In this document: piece by piece, positions 1-7,603 of the stretch | How positions within the stretch are numbered: the stretch's first letter is position 1 | Layout of the letters: each line of letters starts with the position of its first letter | Position numbers and translations under genes: made by a program | Notes under the pieces: generated by a model | The model's input: the letters and a program-made list of their open reading frames with translations, nothing else | Told to the model about the DNA's origin: nothing | Database searches by the model: none | Assembly: GCA_014384665.1 (NCBI GenBank) | Contig: JACNFI010000406.1 | Location: 1 to 11,810 of the forward strand | Direction of reading: 5' to 3' | Origin: Candidatus Cloacimonadota bacterium | GTDB lineage: Bacteria > Cloacimonadota > Cloacimonadia > JGIOTU-2 | Length of the DNA stretch: 11,810 bases

Positions 1-108
1 GGAGCATATTGGCTATGGATTGGTCCTTCTGTCTTTACTGGATATCCATGTACCGTGGGTAATAATGACTATGTTGCCACATTGACCTGTGAACCTTATG
101 CACCTCCA
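1..108 (+). repeat. Third, partial copy of module R (C-terminal end)
   Basis: The first 35 residues (GAYWLWIGPSVFTGYPC ... NNDYVATLTCEPY) match the ends of R1 (883-978) and R2 (2128-2216). At least three R modules therefore existed, and the array probably continues upstream of the window. This copy is more diverged at the DNA level than its matches over the same stretch. Confidence 0.85.
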
Positions 109-3100
109 CCATGCGATGTCATTGAAGACCCATGTTGGATTAATTCTATACCAGCTACTCTTACTGGAAACTCCTGTGAATATAATAATGATTATGATGA
201 GGTATGTCCTTACTCTGGCTCTACTGCACATGATGTAGTTTATGCTTATACACCTGAAGTTGACATGACCCTTGACCTTTCTATGTGTAGCGAAGGTAAC
301 TGGTATGATACCAAACTGTATGTTTACGAGAACGAAGAAACTCCAGGTGCTCCTTATGCATGTAATGATGATTATTGTTCAAACTCCCATCAAAGCTTTC
401 TAAGTTTTCTTGGCGGTATAGATATGTATGCTGGAAACACATATTATATTATTGTTGATGGTTATGGCGGAGAATGTGGAGATTATGAGCTTATCATTAC
501 TGAATGTGTGCCTTGTATTGTTGAATGTCCAGAATGGGGTATCCCTGAAGGTGAAGTATGCCCTGAAGATGGGTATGTAGATGATTTCAATGGCGGTTGT
601 AACTCAGAACCACCTGTATTTAGTCCTATTGAATGTAGTCAAACTATTTGTGGAACAGCAAGCACATACTTATTTGACGGTTCTAACTACCGCGATACAG
701 ACTGGTATGAACTTATACTTGAAGAGGGTACTTGGGACCTCACTTGGACAGCAATAGCTGAATTTCCATTGTTAATATTCCTAATAGATGCTGGTTCCGG
801 AAACTGTGTGGACTATACAATTCTCGGCTCTGCCTCAGGAAATCCTTGCGAGGAGGTGAGCTTGAGCGCTATTGTTACAGGTGGAACATACTGGTTATGG
901 GTTGGTCCTTCTGTGTTTTCTGGATGGCCATGCAACGACGATAATGATTATGTAGCCACCTTGACCTGTGAACCTTATGTTCCTGGACAAGGCGAAACAT
1001 GTGAAACTGCTATTCCTTATACTTATGTAGGTGACCCAGCTCAAACTGGTTCAATAGTATCATATCAAGAAGTCTGGTATAGCTTTGAAGCACTTGAAGA
1101 CTTCCAAGAAGTATATGTTGATCTCTGTGATTCAGATTTTGATACCAAATTAGAGGTTTGGTATAACTGCGATGATCCTACATATACATATTATAATGAT
1201 GACTATTGTGGTGTGCAATCCTATATCCAAACTGGATGTATGTTTGAAGGTGATGTCTGGTATGCCAAGGTTTATGGCTATGGTTCTGCCTTTGGTAATT
1301 ATGTATTATTAATCACAGGACTACCAGGAGTACCTCCAGAACCTCCACCAAATGATGATTGTGAAAATGCTGAATATATACCTCAACCATATCCTGCAAG
1401 TGGCTCAGGAACAACGATTGCTGCTACTCTTGACTGTTCCGGTGTTCTGGACTGGAACGGTGTTTGGTATCTATTTGACCTGCCTTATGCTGAGAATGCA
1501 GTAACCATTGATATTTGTGGTTTCAATGAAGATATTTGGACTGTCGGTATTGTGCTTATGGATGACTGTTTATGTGATGATTATATCATTCGCGATGAAG
1601 GTTATTACTATGAATGCCCCAGCGGTTTCGACGGATACCATATGGAGTGGTGGAACATACCTGGACCAGGACAAATGTACTGGCCTGCCTATGCCGTAGC
1701 TTCTGGTGATGTAGGCATGGACTTTGATTACACTCTCAATGTCACTGAAGTTACACCTTGTGTTGTTGAATGCCCAGAATGGGGTATCACTGAAGGTGAA
1801 GTATGCCCTGAAGATGGGTATGTAGATGATTTCAATGGCGGTTGTAACTCAGAACCACCTGTATTTAGTCCTATTGAATGTAGTCAAACTATTTGTGGAA
1901 CAGCAAGCACATACTTATTTGACGGTTCTAACTACCGCGATACAGACTGGTATGAACTTATACTTGAAGAGGGTACTTGGGACCTCACTTGGACAGCAAT
2001 AGCTGAATTTCCATTGTTAATATTCCTAATAGATGCTGGTTCCGGAAACTGTGTGGACTATACAATTCTCGGCTCTGCCTCAGGAAATCCTTGCGAGGAG
2101 GTGAGCTTGAGCTTTAATGTTGGAGCAGGAACATACTGGCTATGGGTCGGCACCTCGGTCTTTACTGGTTTTCCCTGTGATGAAGGTAATAATGATTATG
2201 TAGCCACCTTGACCTGTGGACCCTGGGGACCTGGACCAGGCGAAACATGTGATACTGCAATTCCATATCCTAATGTAAATGACCCGCCAGTAAGTGGTCC
2301 ATTAGCCTCATATCAAGCAATCTGGTATAGCTTTACAGCAGGTGAAGAGTTTGAGAGCGTTACTGTTTCTCTTTGTGGTTCAGATTTTGATACCATATTA
2401 GAAGTTTGGTTAGATTGTGCTGGCCCATCTTATACATATTACAATGATGACTATTGTGGTCTTCAATCAGAGATTACAACTGGATATATGGCTGAAGGTG
2501 AAACCTGGTATGCCAACTTCTATGGCTATGGTGGTGCTGGTGGTAATTATATCTTAACAATTACTGGAGTAGGCGGCGGTCCCACTTATTGTCCTGCCTC
2601 GGGTGGCTGTGATGAATACATTGAAAGAATTCAAATTGGAACAATTGACAATACCAGTCTCTGCGATGGATATGCTGACTATACCTACTTATCAACTGAT
2701 TTATATATCGGTGTAGGAGCTCCACTAACTCTTACTATCGGTAATGCATGGGAAAGTGATGTTGGCGGTGCATGGGTTGACTGGAATCAAGACCTTGATT
2801 TCTATGATGATGGTGAATTCTTCGATCTTGGCAGTGGAGTTGGTCCTTATGTTGGAAATATCGTTCCTCCGGCAGTAGCCCTCCCAGGTCCAATAAGAAT
2901 GAGAATTCGTATCCAATATGGTGGCGTTCTAGATCCTTGCGGTTCAACATCTTATGGTGAAGTAGAAGATTATACTGTGAATGTTGTATCGTGTGGTGAG
3001 CCTGTGCTTTGTGTTGTTCCACCTGGTTACGATTTTGGAGGCGTTCCTATTGGTGATTGTTCACCACCTCAAACCTTCACTATTGATAATTGTGGTATAG

Positions 3101-5529
3101 GTACTATTGAGGTTTATTCTGTTACTATTACTGGTCCTGACGTTGGCGAATTTATTCTAACTGATCTAAACACTTACCCAGTAACTCTTCCACCTGCTAT
3201 TACAGTAGATGTAGAATTCTGTCCTGCCGATGCAGGTACTAAAACTGCTTTCTTAACTATAACGGATAACAGAGAAGTTACTGATTTTCCGTTATATGGA
3301 ACTGGATATATTGGTCTTGTCTGTCCTGAAGGAACAATATTCGGTCAGCCAAGCCATATGCCTGAAGACGACTGGTCAGCAGGTACTAGTGAAGACGACC
3401 CTGTTTACGGTATAGACTACATAGTCTATGATAATTTCTGGGGTCTTGAAGAACCTATCTGCAACATTCATTTCTGGGGTCTTAGTTTAGTATATCCTTG
3501 GGCTCCTTGTGATGAAGACCCGATGCCCTTTGAAATCAAGTTCTATTTAGATGATGGAAGTGGATACCCGGGTGACGAGGTGTGTTCATATACAGAAACC
3601 ATCTACAGAGAAGCCACAGAACAATACTATGCTGGTTACCCGCTGTTTTACTTCAGTACAGAACTGAATCCCTGCTGTGACATCAGCGATGGATGGGTTT
3701 CAATTCAAGGTCAACTACTTGAGGAACCTCCTAACTGCTGGTTCATGTGGATGAGTTCTGGTATTGGCGACGGTTTCTGCTACCAGTCTCTTGATGGTGG
3801 CGTTACCTATAACGACCGCTTCTACGACCAGGCAATGTGTTTGACAGGACCAAGCGTTCCAGAAACTTCACTTATACTACCTGAATATGTAGAAGGCTGC
3901 CCAGGACAGGCTGTTTCTATTCCTGTATATCTAGATAATCCAGATGCTTGGGAAGTTGAAGGAATTGATATGGTTATTACATTTGATGAAACTGTCTTAG
4001 ACGCAACTGGAGGAATATTAGGTCCAGAATTAGCTGCTTTGGGTTATGGATTGTTCGTAAATACGGATGTTGATGGACAGGTAACCGTTGTAATCTATGC
4101 AATGACAGATGTATTCAATGGTAGTGGTGACATAATCTTTCTTGAATTTAATGTTGTAGGAGTAGAAGGAGATTACACAGATCTTGTATTTGACTTTGGA
4201 GAGGTAAATGAAACTCCTGTTGCATTATTTGATGGCTTCTTTGATGTAATTCCATGTCTGTTTGATATTTCAGGATATATTAGTTATTATAGTGATGCTA
4301 ATCCTGTTCCAAATGCAGATGTGGATATTACTGGCGATGCAACTTATGTCGCAACCACAGATGGATATGGAGAATACTTATTTTTAGATATTCCAGGTGG
4401 TAATTATGAATCCACACCATTCAAGGATACTGATCTTGGCGGATTAAGTGGACTTGATGCTTCCAGAGCCGCAAGATATTCTGCTGGATTATATGAATTA
4501 GATTGCCTTGAAATGATAGCAGGAGATGTCTCTATGGATGGGTCGATCAATGGAATGGATCCTTCTAAAATAGCCAGATATTCCATTGAAATAATAGATT
4601 ATTTAAATGATGATTGTATTGACTGGGTATTTACACCAGAACCTATTCCTGAATGTGAAGATTGGCCTCCCATAGTTTATGAAGATACACGAGAGTATAT
4701 TCCGCTCATTTCAGACTTAACAGATGAGGACTTCATTGGAATAAGGCTTGGAGATGTTACAGGTAACTGGTCACCTGGTGTTAGAACGATGCTCGCTCAA
4801 AGTTCAACAGAAGCTACTGATATTGAGATAGATATTAATTATACACTAAGGATTCCTGTGGTGATAGAAGAAGCAACAGCAATTGAGGGTATTGATATTA
4901 GTATTGAATTTAATCCAGAGGTATTACAATTAACAGAATTTACTCTAAATGAAGGAATTCTTTATAATAAAGATTATGCAGTTGAAACTAATTTTGAGGA
5001 AGCTGGTAAAGGAAAAATAGTCATTTATGCTTTGAGTGAGTTAGTATCAGAATCAGGAATAGTTGCATTCATAGAGTTTAATGTAATAGGAGAAGAGGGA
5101 AGCGGTTCAGAAGTATACTTCACCAAGTTTGATGTTAATGAGATAGAAGCATCCGGTGGATTACAGGTATTAGATTCAGAAGGTAATGAAATAGTTACTC
5201 GAAGACTAGAAGTGAATATAGTTCAACCTCTTCCAGAAAAATTCTCACTCTATCCAAACTATCCGAATCCATTTACTTCAAAAACACTTATTAAATATGA
5301 TTTACCCAAAGATACGCATGTTGTTATTCAGATTTATAATATTAAAGGACAGCTTGTAGAAGAACTTATTAATGGTTTTGAGACAGCAGGTGGAAAAGAA
5401 ATTGAGTGGAATGCTGATAAAAATGTGAATGGTATCTATTTCTTAAAAATGTCTACCAGAGGTGGATCCTCCTCGGGAGGAGAAACTAATAATCACACAT
5501 TCATCAAGAAGATGCTTCTCCTTCGTTAA
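1..5529 (+). CDS. Giant modular secreted/surface protein with T9SS-type C-terminal tail, 5' partial
   Basis: The frame is open from base 1, so the N-terminus and signal peptide lie upstream; 1842 residues are visible. Modules by window residue: tail of a Cys-rich module (1-35); PPC-like beta-sandwich (36-168); repeat module R1 (176-326); PPC-like (330-440); a further PPC-like module (449-582); R2 (587-740); PPC-like (747-856); GEVED domain with the eponymous GEVEDYTV motif (about 861-997); ASPM/SPD-2/Hydin-like Ig fold (998-1103); unassigned Trp/Cys-rich region (1105-1285); cohesin-like (1288-1417); carboxypeptidase-regulatory-like sandwich (1422-1475); dockerin-like (1476-1530, GDVSMDGSINGMDPSKIARY); second cohesin-like domain (1607-1740); and a sorting tail (1744-1842, YPNYPNPF, YNIKGQ). 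The protein is very acidic and rich in Cys, Tyr and Trp. By family knowledge such tails direct export through the type IX system and surface attachment. A role in adhesion or scaffolding is inference; no catalytic domain is visible. Terminator at 5736-5763. Confidence 0.9.
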   Translation, partial: GAYWLWIGPSVFTGYPCTVGNNDYVATLTCEPYAPPPCDVIEDPCWINSIPATLTGNSCEYNNDYDEVCPYSGSTAHDVVYAYTPEVDMTLDLSMCSEGNWYDTKLYVYENEETPGAPYACNDDYCSNSHQSFLSFLGGIDMYAGNTYYIIVDGYGGECGDYELIITECVPCIVECPEWGIPEGEVCPEDGYVDDFNGGCNSEPPVFSPIECSQTICGTASTYLFDGSNYRDTDWYELILEEGTWDLTWTAIAEFPLLIFLIDAGSGNCVDYTILGSASGNPCEEVSLSAIVTGGTYWLWVGPSVFSGWPCNDDNDYVATLTCEPYVPGQGETCETAIPYTYVGDPAQTGSIVSYQEVWYSFEALEDFQEVYVDLCDSDFDTKLEVWYNCDDPTYTYYNDDYCGVQSYIQTGCMFEGDVWYAKVYGYGSAFGNYVLLITGLPGVPPEPPPNDDCENAEYIPQPYPASGSGTTIAATLDCSGVLDWNGVWYLFDLPYAENAVTIDICGFNEDIWTVGIVLMDDCLCDDYIIRDEGYYYECPSGFDGYHMEWWNIPGPGQMYWPAYAVASGDVGMDFDYTLNVTEVTPCVVECPEWGITEGEVCPEDGYVDDFNGGCNSEPPVFSPIECSQTICGTASTYLFDGSNYRDTDWYELILEEGTWDLTWTAIAEFPLLIFLIDAGSGNCVDYTILGSASGNPCEEVSLSFNVGAGTYWLWVGTSVFTGFPCDEGNNDYVATLTCGPWGPGPGETCDTAIPYPNVNDPPVSGPLASYQAIWYSFTAGEEFESVTVSLCGSDFDTILEVWLDCAGPSYTYYNDDYCGLQSEITTGYMAEGETWYANFYGYGGAGGNYILTITGVGGGPTYCPASGGCDEYIERIQIGTIDNTSLCDGYADYTYLSTDLYIGVGAPLTLTIGNAWESDVGGAWVDWNQDLDFYDDGEFFDLGSGVGPYVGNIVPPAVALPGPIRMRIRIQYGGVLDPCGSTSYGEVEDYTVNVVSCGEPVLCVVPPGYDFGGVPIGDCSPPQTFTIDNCGIGTIEVYSVTITGPDVGEFILTDLNTYPVTLPPAITVDVEFCPADAGTKTAFLTITDNREVTDFPLYGTGYIGLVCPEGTIFGQPSHMPEDDWSAGTSEDDPVYGIDYIVYDNFWGLEEPICNIHFWGLSLVYPWAPCDEDPMPFEIKFYLDDGSGYPGDEVCSYTETIYREATEQYYAGYPLFYFSTELNPCCDISDGWVSIQGQLLEEPPNCWFMWMSSGIGDGFCYQSLDGGVTYNDRFYDQAMCLTGPSVPETSLILPEYVEGCPGQAVSIPVYLDNPDAWEVEGIDMVITFDETVLDATGGILGPELAALGYGLFVNTDVDGQVTVVIYAMTDVFNGSGDIIFLEFNVVGVEGDYTDLVFDFGEVNETPVALFDGFFDVIPCLFDISGYISYYSDANPVPNADVDITGDATYVATTDGYGEYLFLDIPGGNYESTPFKDTDLGGLSGLDASRAARYSAGLYELDCLEMIAGDVSMDGSINGMDPSKIARYSIEIIDYLNDDCIDWVFTPEPIPECEDWPPIVYEDTREYIPLISDLTDEDFIGIRLGDVTGNWSPGVRTMLAQSSTEATDIEIDINYTLRIPVVIEEATAIEGIDISIEFNPEVLQLTEFTLNEGILYNKDYAVETNFEEAGKGKIVIYALSELVSESGIVAFIEFNVIGEEGSGSEVYFTKFDVNEIEASGGLQVLDSEGNEIVTRRLEVNIVQPLPEKFSLYPNYPNPFTSKTLIKYDLPKDTHVVIQIYNIKGQLVEELINGFETAGGKEIEWNADKNVNGIYFLKMSTRGGSSSGGETNNHTFIKKMLLLR
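545..867 (+). repeat. Intragenic direct repeat, copy 1 (323 bp identical)
   Basis: This block is base-for-base identical to 1790-2112 by direct comparison; the offset is 1245 bp, a multiple of three. It encodes the core of module R (from EGEVCPEDGYVDDFNGGC to PCEEVSLS). Similarity continues on both sides with substitutions: upstream from about 522 and downstream through the next PPC-like module to about 1320. Confidence 0.95.
991..1320 (+). repeat. PPC-like module, copy A, paired with 2239-2568
   Basis: It encodes GETCETAIPY ... YYNDDYCG ... WYAKVYGYG ... NYVLLITG, matched by GETCDTAIPY ... YYNDDYCG ... WYANFYGYG ... NYILTITG at 2239-2568. This fits bacterial pre-peptidase C-terminal-like beta-sandwiches. 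The pair follows R1 and R2 respectively, so R plus PPC was duplicated as one unit. Confidence 0.85.
1790..2112 (+). repeat. Intragenic direct repeat, copy 2 (323 bp identical)
   Basis: Second copy of 545-867. Identity ends at 1789 (A against C at 544) and at 2113 (T against G at 868). Beyond that the two modules diverge but stay alignable, and a one-codon indel makes the offset 1248 by position 2239. Confidence 0.95.
2239..2568 (+). repeat. PPC-like module, copy B, paired with 991-1320
   Basis: Diverged duplicate of the module at 991-1320. Cysteines and the YYNDDYCG core are kept while surface positions differ. It is clearly less similar to its partner than the preceding 323-bp block is to its own. 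Confidence 0.85.
5467..5481. repeat. Short palindrome inside the coding region
   Basis: Arms TCCTCC (5467-5472) and GGAGGA (5476-5481) with a TCG loop. It codes for part of a Gly/Ser-rich stretch (RGGSSSGGE) in the sorting tail, between the strand ending YFLKM and the terminal FIKKMLLLR. The arms have the same TCCTCC/GGAGGA character as the palindromes just downstream. Confidence 0.6.
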
Positions 5530-5620
5530 AACTACGGAGAACAGGTCCTCCTACGCTAAAGCTTCGAAGGATAAATCCTCCTTCGCTAACTCCTTCGTTA
5601 AAACTATGAAGTTCAGGAAA
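5516..5620. repeat. Degenerate 30-bp-period palindromic tandem array over the stop codon
   Basis: Units start at 5516, 5546 and 5576 (exact 30-bp spacing), then a half unit of 15 bp, then a unit at 5591. The general form is TCCTTCG-TAAA-CT-CGAAGGA. Arms seen: TTCTCC/GGAGAA (5516-5521, 5536-5541) and TCCTACG/CGAAGGA (5549-5555, 5565-5571, one central mismatch). The 16 bases at 5519-5534 recur exactly at 5591-5606. The stop codon of the surface protein (5527-5529) sits in the loop of the first unit. Confidence 0.75.
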
Positions 5621-5627
5621 GTTTACA

Positions 5628-5685
5628 CTCCGTAGTTCCGTCCCCGATTTAATCGGGGATCTCGGAACAAAGGGGTGCTATGGAG
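5628..5685. repeat. Three-tier long hairpin element
   Basis: Inner stem TCCCCGAT/ATCGGGGA (5641-5648, 5652-5659), middle stem GTTCCG/CGGAAC (5635-5640, 5663-5668) and outer stem CTCCGTA/TATGGAG (5628-5634, 5679-5685, one G-U pair). There is a 3-nt bulge and a 10-nt bulge on the 3' side. It has no T-tract, so it is not a standard terminator. A similar inner-stem-plus-offset design recurs at 11508-11536. Confidence 0.65.
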
Positions 5686-5735
5686 AATAAATTTTAATGC
5701 GATAGGTAGATTGTAAATTTCCTAGTTGAATAAAT

Positions 5736-5763
5736 AACCCCCGTTATGTTTGGGGGTTTTTTT
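5736..5763 (+). terminator. Intrinsic terminator of the surface-protein gene
   Basis: A 7-bp stem AACCCCC/GGGGGTT (5736-5742, 5752-5758) with a 9-nt loop, followed by a run of seven T (5757-5763). It lies about 207 bp after the stop codon, beyond the palindrome cluster and just before the IS. Confidence 0.85.
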
Positions 5764-5785
5764 GAAAAAAATGTAGAAAGCGTAA

Positions 5786-5793
5786 GAAAAATT
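5786..5793. repeat. Target-site duplication, left copy
   Basis: GAAAAATT directly abuts the left inverted repeat and matches 7139-7146 at all eight positions. Eight bases is the usual duplication length of ISL3-family elements. Confidence 0.93.
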
Positions 5794-5808
5794 GGTTCTC
5801 GGCAGAAA
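5794..5808. repeat. IS left inverted repeat
   Basis: GGTTCTCGGCAGAAA pairs with the right end with a single mismatch at position 3. Confidence 0.92.
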
Positions 5809-5873
5809 TAAGTGGATAGAAAAATAATGAAATGGCATCTGGTCTCCAAAATTAAGATTGAAAAGGAGAGAAG

Positions 5874-7103
5874 ATGGCACAAGAATTACGGAGTCAAATA
5901 TTAGAAATCCTATTTGGATTGCAAGGATATTCTTTGAAAGGTTTGGAATTAATTGGTAAAAACATTTATTTAGATGTTGAAAATAATGGAGACCATCGTT
6001 GTTCAGTTTGTAATAAGACATTAAATGACAGCAAGTATGACAGTCATATTCGGGTAATTTATATTGGAGTTGTAAATAAAAAAGCAGTATTTGTTCGCTT
6101 CAAACAGTATCGTTTGTTGTGTCCTGATTGTGGAGTAAAAGTAGAGTTACAGACAATAAGTGAAGGAAAAAGTCGATATTCAAAATCAGTAGGTTCTCTG
6201 GTAATCCACTACACCCAATATACGAGTTGTTCAGAAGCATCTCATCTTCTTGGAATACCGGAACGGACAGTCAGAGAAATTGATAAGAATGAATTACAAA
6301 AGCATGAAGAGAATCATATCAGAAATGTATTGGAAGTTCAGCAGATAGGTATTGATGAAATAGCCCACAAGAAAGGACATAATTACGGAACAGTTGTGAT
6401 AAATCATTTAACTAGCAAAGTAATTTGGATGTCAAAAGACAGGACATCAGAGAGTTTAAAAGAGATTTATAATAAGTTTGGTCTATCTTTCGAATCCCTG
6501 AAAGTAGCATCTATGGATTTTTGGAAACCTTATTTCAAAGCTACTCAAGAAACATTTCCGGAAGTGCTTATTGTATATGATTTATTTCATTTAGCGAGGA
6601 TATTAAATCGTTACATTGAAGAGGAGCGCCGTTTGTATCAGAAATCATTATCAGATGAAGAGAGGAAATATATCAAAAAGCATACTCGTTGGATTTTATT
6701 ACGGCGTCGTAAAAACTTTAAAGATTACCATGAAAATAGGCTACAAGAGTTGAAAGAGAAGAATGAAAGATTATATGAAATGTATCTTTTAAAAGAGGAT
6801 TTTTTATCGATTTTTGATCGTAATAATGATCGTAAAAGCGCTGAAGAAATGATACTTGAATGGATAGAAAATACAAAGAAAACAACATTTGAAGCACTAA
6901 AGAAATTCGCAAGATCTATAATTGCTCGATTACAAACAATACTAAATTGGTTTGATTGTCCCGTATCTAACGGAAAATCAGAAGGAATAAATAATGTAAT
7001 TAAAACTCTTTTAAGGAGAGGATATGGATATAAAGATTTTGAATATTTTAGATTAAAAGTCCTTCAAAAATGCGGATATTTAATGGTGAATTTAAATGAA
7101 TGA
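5874..7103 (+). CDS. ISL3-family transposase (DDE), intact
   Basis: 409 residues, the usual ISL3 length. The N-terminus carries a zinc-binding fold with CxxC at 43/46 and CPDC at 83/86, followed by a helix-turn-helix-like stretch around 115-135 (CSEASHLLGIPERTVREID). The DDE catalytic residues appear intact: D161 in GIDEIAHKKG, D215 in SMDFWKPY, and E370 in SNGKSEGINN. The conserved C-terminal RRGYGYKDFEYFRLKVL stretch follows. It catalyses cut-and-paste movement of the element. The start is supported by a GGAG ribosome site at 5865-5868, five bases before the ATG. The gene ends 20 bp before the right inverted repeat, and it has no frameshift or internal stop, so the element may still be active. 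Confidence 0.96.
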   Translation: MAQELRSQILEILFGLQGYSLKGLELIGKNIYLDVENNGDHRCSVCNKTLNDSKYDSHIRVIYIGVVNKKAVFVRFKQYRLLCPDCGVKVELQTISEGKSRYSKSVGSLVIHYTQYTSCSEASHLLGIPERTVREIDKNELQKHEENHIRNVLEVQQIGIDEIAHKKGHNYGTVVINHLTSKVIWMSKDRTSESLKEIYNKFGLSFESLKVASMDFWKPYFKATQETFPEVLIVYDLFHLARILNRYIEEERRLYQKSLSDEERKYIKKHTRWILLRRRKNFKDYHENRLQELKEKNERLYEMYLLKEDFLSIFDRNNDRKSAEEMILEWIENTKKTTFEALKKFARSIIARLQTILNWFDCPVSNGKSEGINNVIKTLLRRGYGYKDFEYFRLKVLQKCGYLMVNLNE

Positions 7104-7123
7104 AAAAATCAATTACCCGCAGG

Positions 7124-7138
7124 TTTCTGCCGAGAGCC
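7124..7138. repeat. IS right inverted repeat
   Basis: TTTCTGCCGAGAGCC is the reverse complement of the left end with one mismatch. Confidence 0.92.
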
Positions 7139-7146
7139 GAAAAATT
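7139..7146. repeat. Target-site duplication, right copy
   Basis: GAAAAATT, identical to 5786-5793. It runs straight into TGACAGGAA, so the undisturbed target read GAAAAATTTGACAGGAA. Confidence 0.93.
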
Positions 7147-7603
7147 TGACAGGAATAAGATTATGGCTTTTTTATAAAACTTAATAAAAAGTTTTTGTCT
7201 TATAGGGATTACTTATGGTGTGAACCGCCTATTATGAACTATAATAAAAAACTTGACATTAAGTAAATATAAAAAATTTGAGTTACACTCTTTTTTAATT
7301 AAAAAGTGAAACTTATACTTGGGTTTTTAGTTGAATATGGAAATGTATTAAGTTTTTTGATTTTTGAAAAGTATTTTTGTTCTGGATAATATTTTATAGA
7401 TAAGATTAAAAGAAGGATACTAGTTACAAAAAATAAAATGTAAAAATATAGTTTTCTTCTTGTTAGATATTATGTGGCAAAATGGTGATAATTACTTATA
7501 ATGTAATTTGTATAAAAAAAGTTAAGAAAAAATAAAGAATTTATTATTGAGTTCACTATAAAAACCATTAAAATGGTTAAAATGTTCTTCTTGGGTTATG
7601 TTT
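7147..7603. other. AT-rich non-coding stretch
   Basis: No credible gene or known RNA is visible. It holds several weak AT-only dyads: AAAACTT/AAGTTTT (7176-7182, 7189-7195), a TTTTTTAATTAAAAA palindrome (7291-7305) and AACCAT/ATGGTT (7563-7568, 7573-7578). It also has TTGACA boxes at 7146-7151 and 7253-7258, neither with a good -10 at normal spacing. Confidence 0.5.

Larger units (their letters stand above)
5794..7138 (+). mobile_element. Complete ISL3-family insertion sequence, 1345 bp
   Basis: Terminal inverted repeats at 5794-5808 and 7124-7138 match in 14 of 15 positions (GGYTCTCGGCAGAAA), with weaker matching further in. They enclose one full transposase gene, and an exact 8-bp duplication flanks the element. 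Size, single-ORF layout, end sequence beginning GG and duplication length all fit ISL3. Nothing is decayed, which suggests a fairly recent insertion. It landed between the terminator of the upstream gene and the nifJ leader and interrupts no visible gene. Confidence 0.95.

Noticed and set aside
1508..1699. Short + strand frame inside the surface gene
   Set aside because: Out of frame with a continuous, domain-bearing coding region and without a ribosome site.
2725..3022. Antisense open frames opposite the surface protein
   Set aside because: They are shadows of a strongly supported coding frame with recognisable domains and lack ribosome sites and recognisable motifs.
3862..5220. Cellulosome scaffoldin
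   Set aside because: Only two cohesin-like domains, no carbohydrate-binding or glycosidase domain, and no neighbouring polysaccharide enzymes; modular surface protein is the safer call.
5516..5620. CRISPR array suggested by the 30-bp period
   Set aside because: The period is the repeat itself with no unique spacers between units, units are degenerate, and there are no cas genes.
5694..6021. Antisense open frames across the IS left end
   Set aside because: Low-complexity translations crossing the terminator and the inverted repeat, opposite the intact transposase; no supporting signal.
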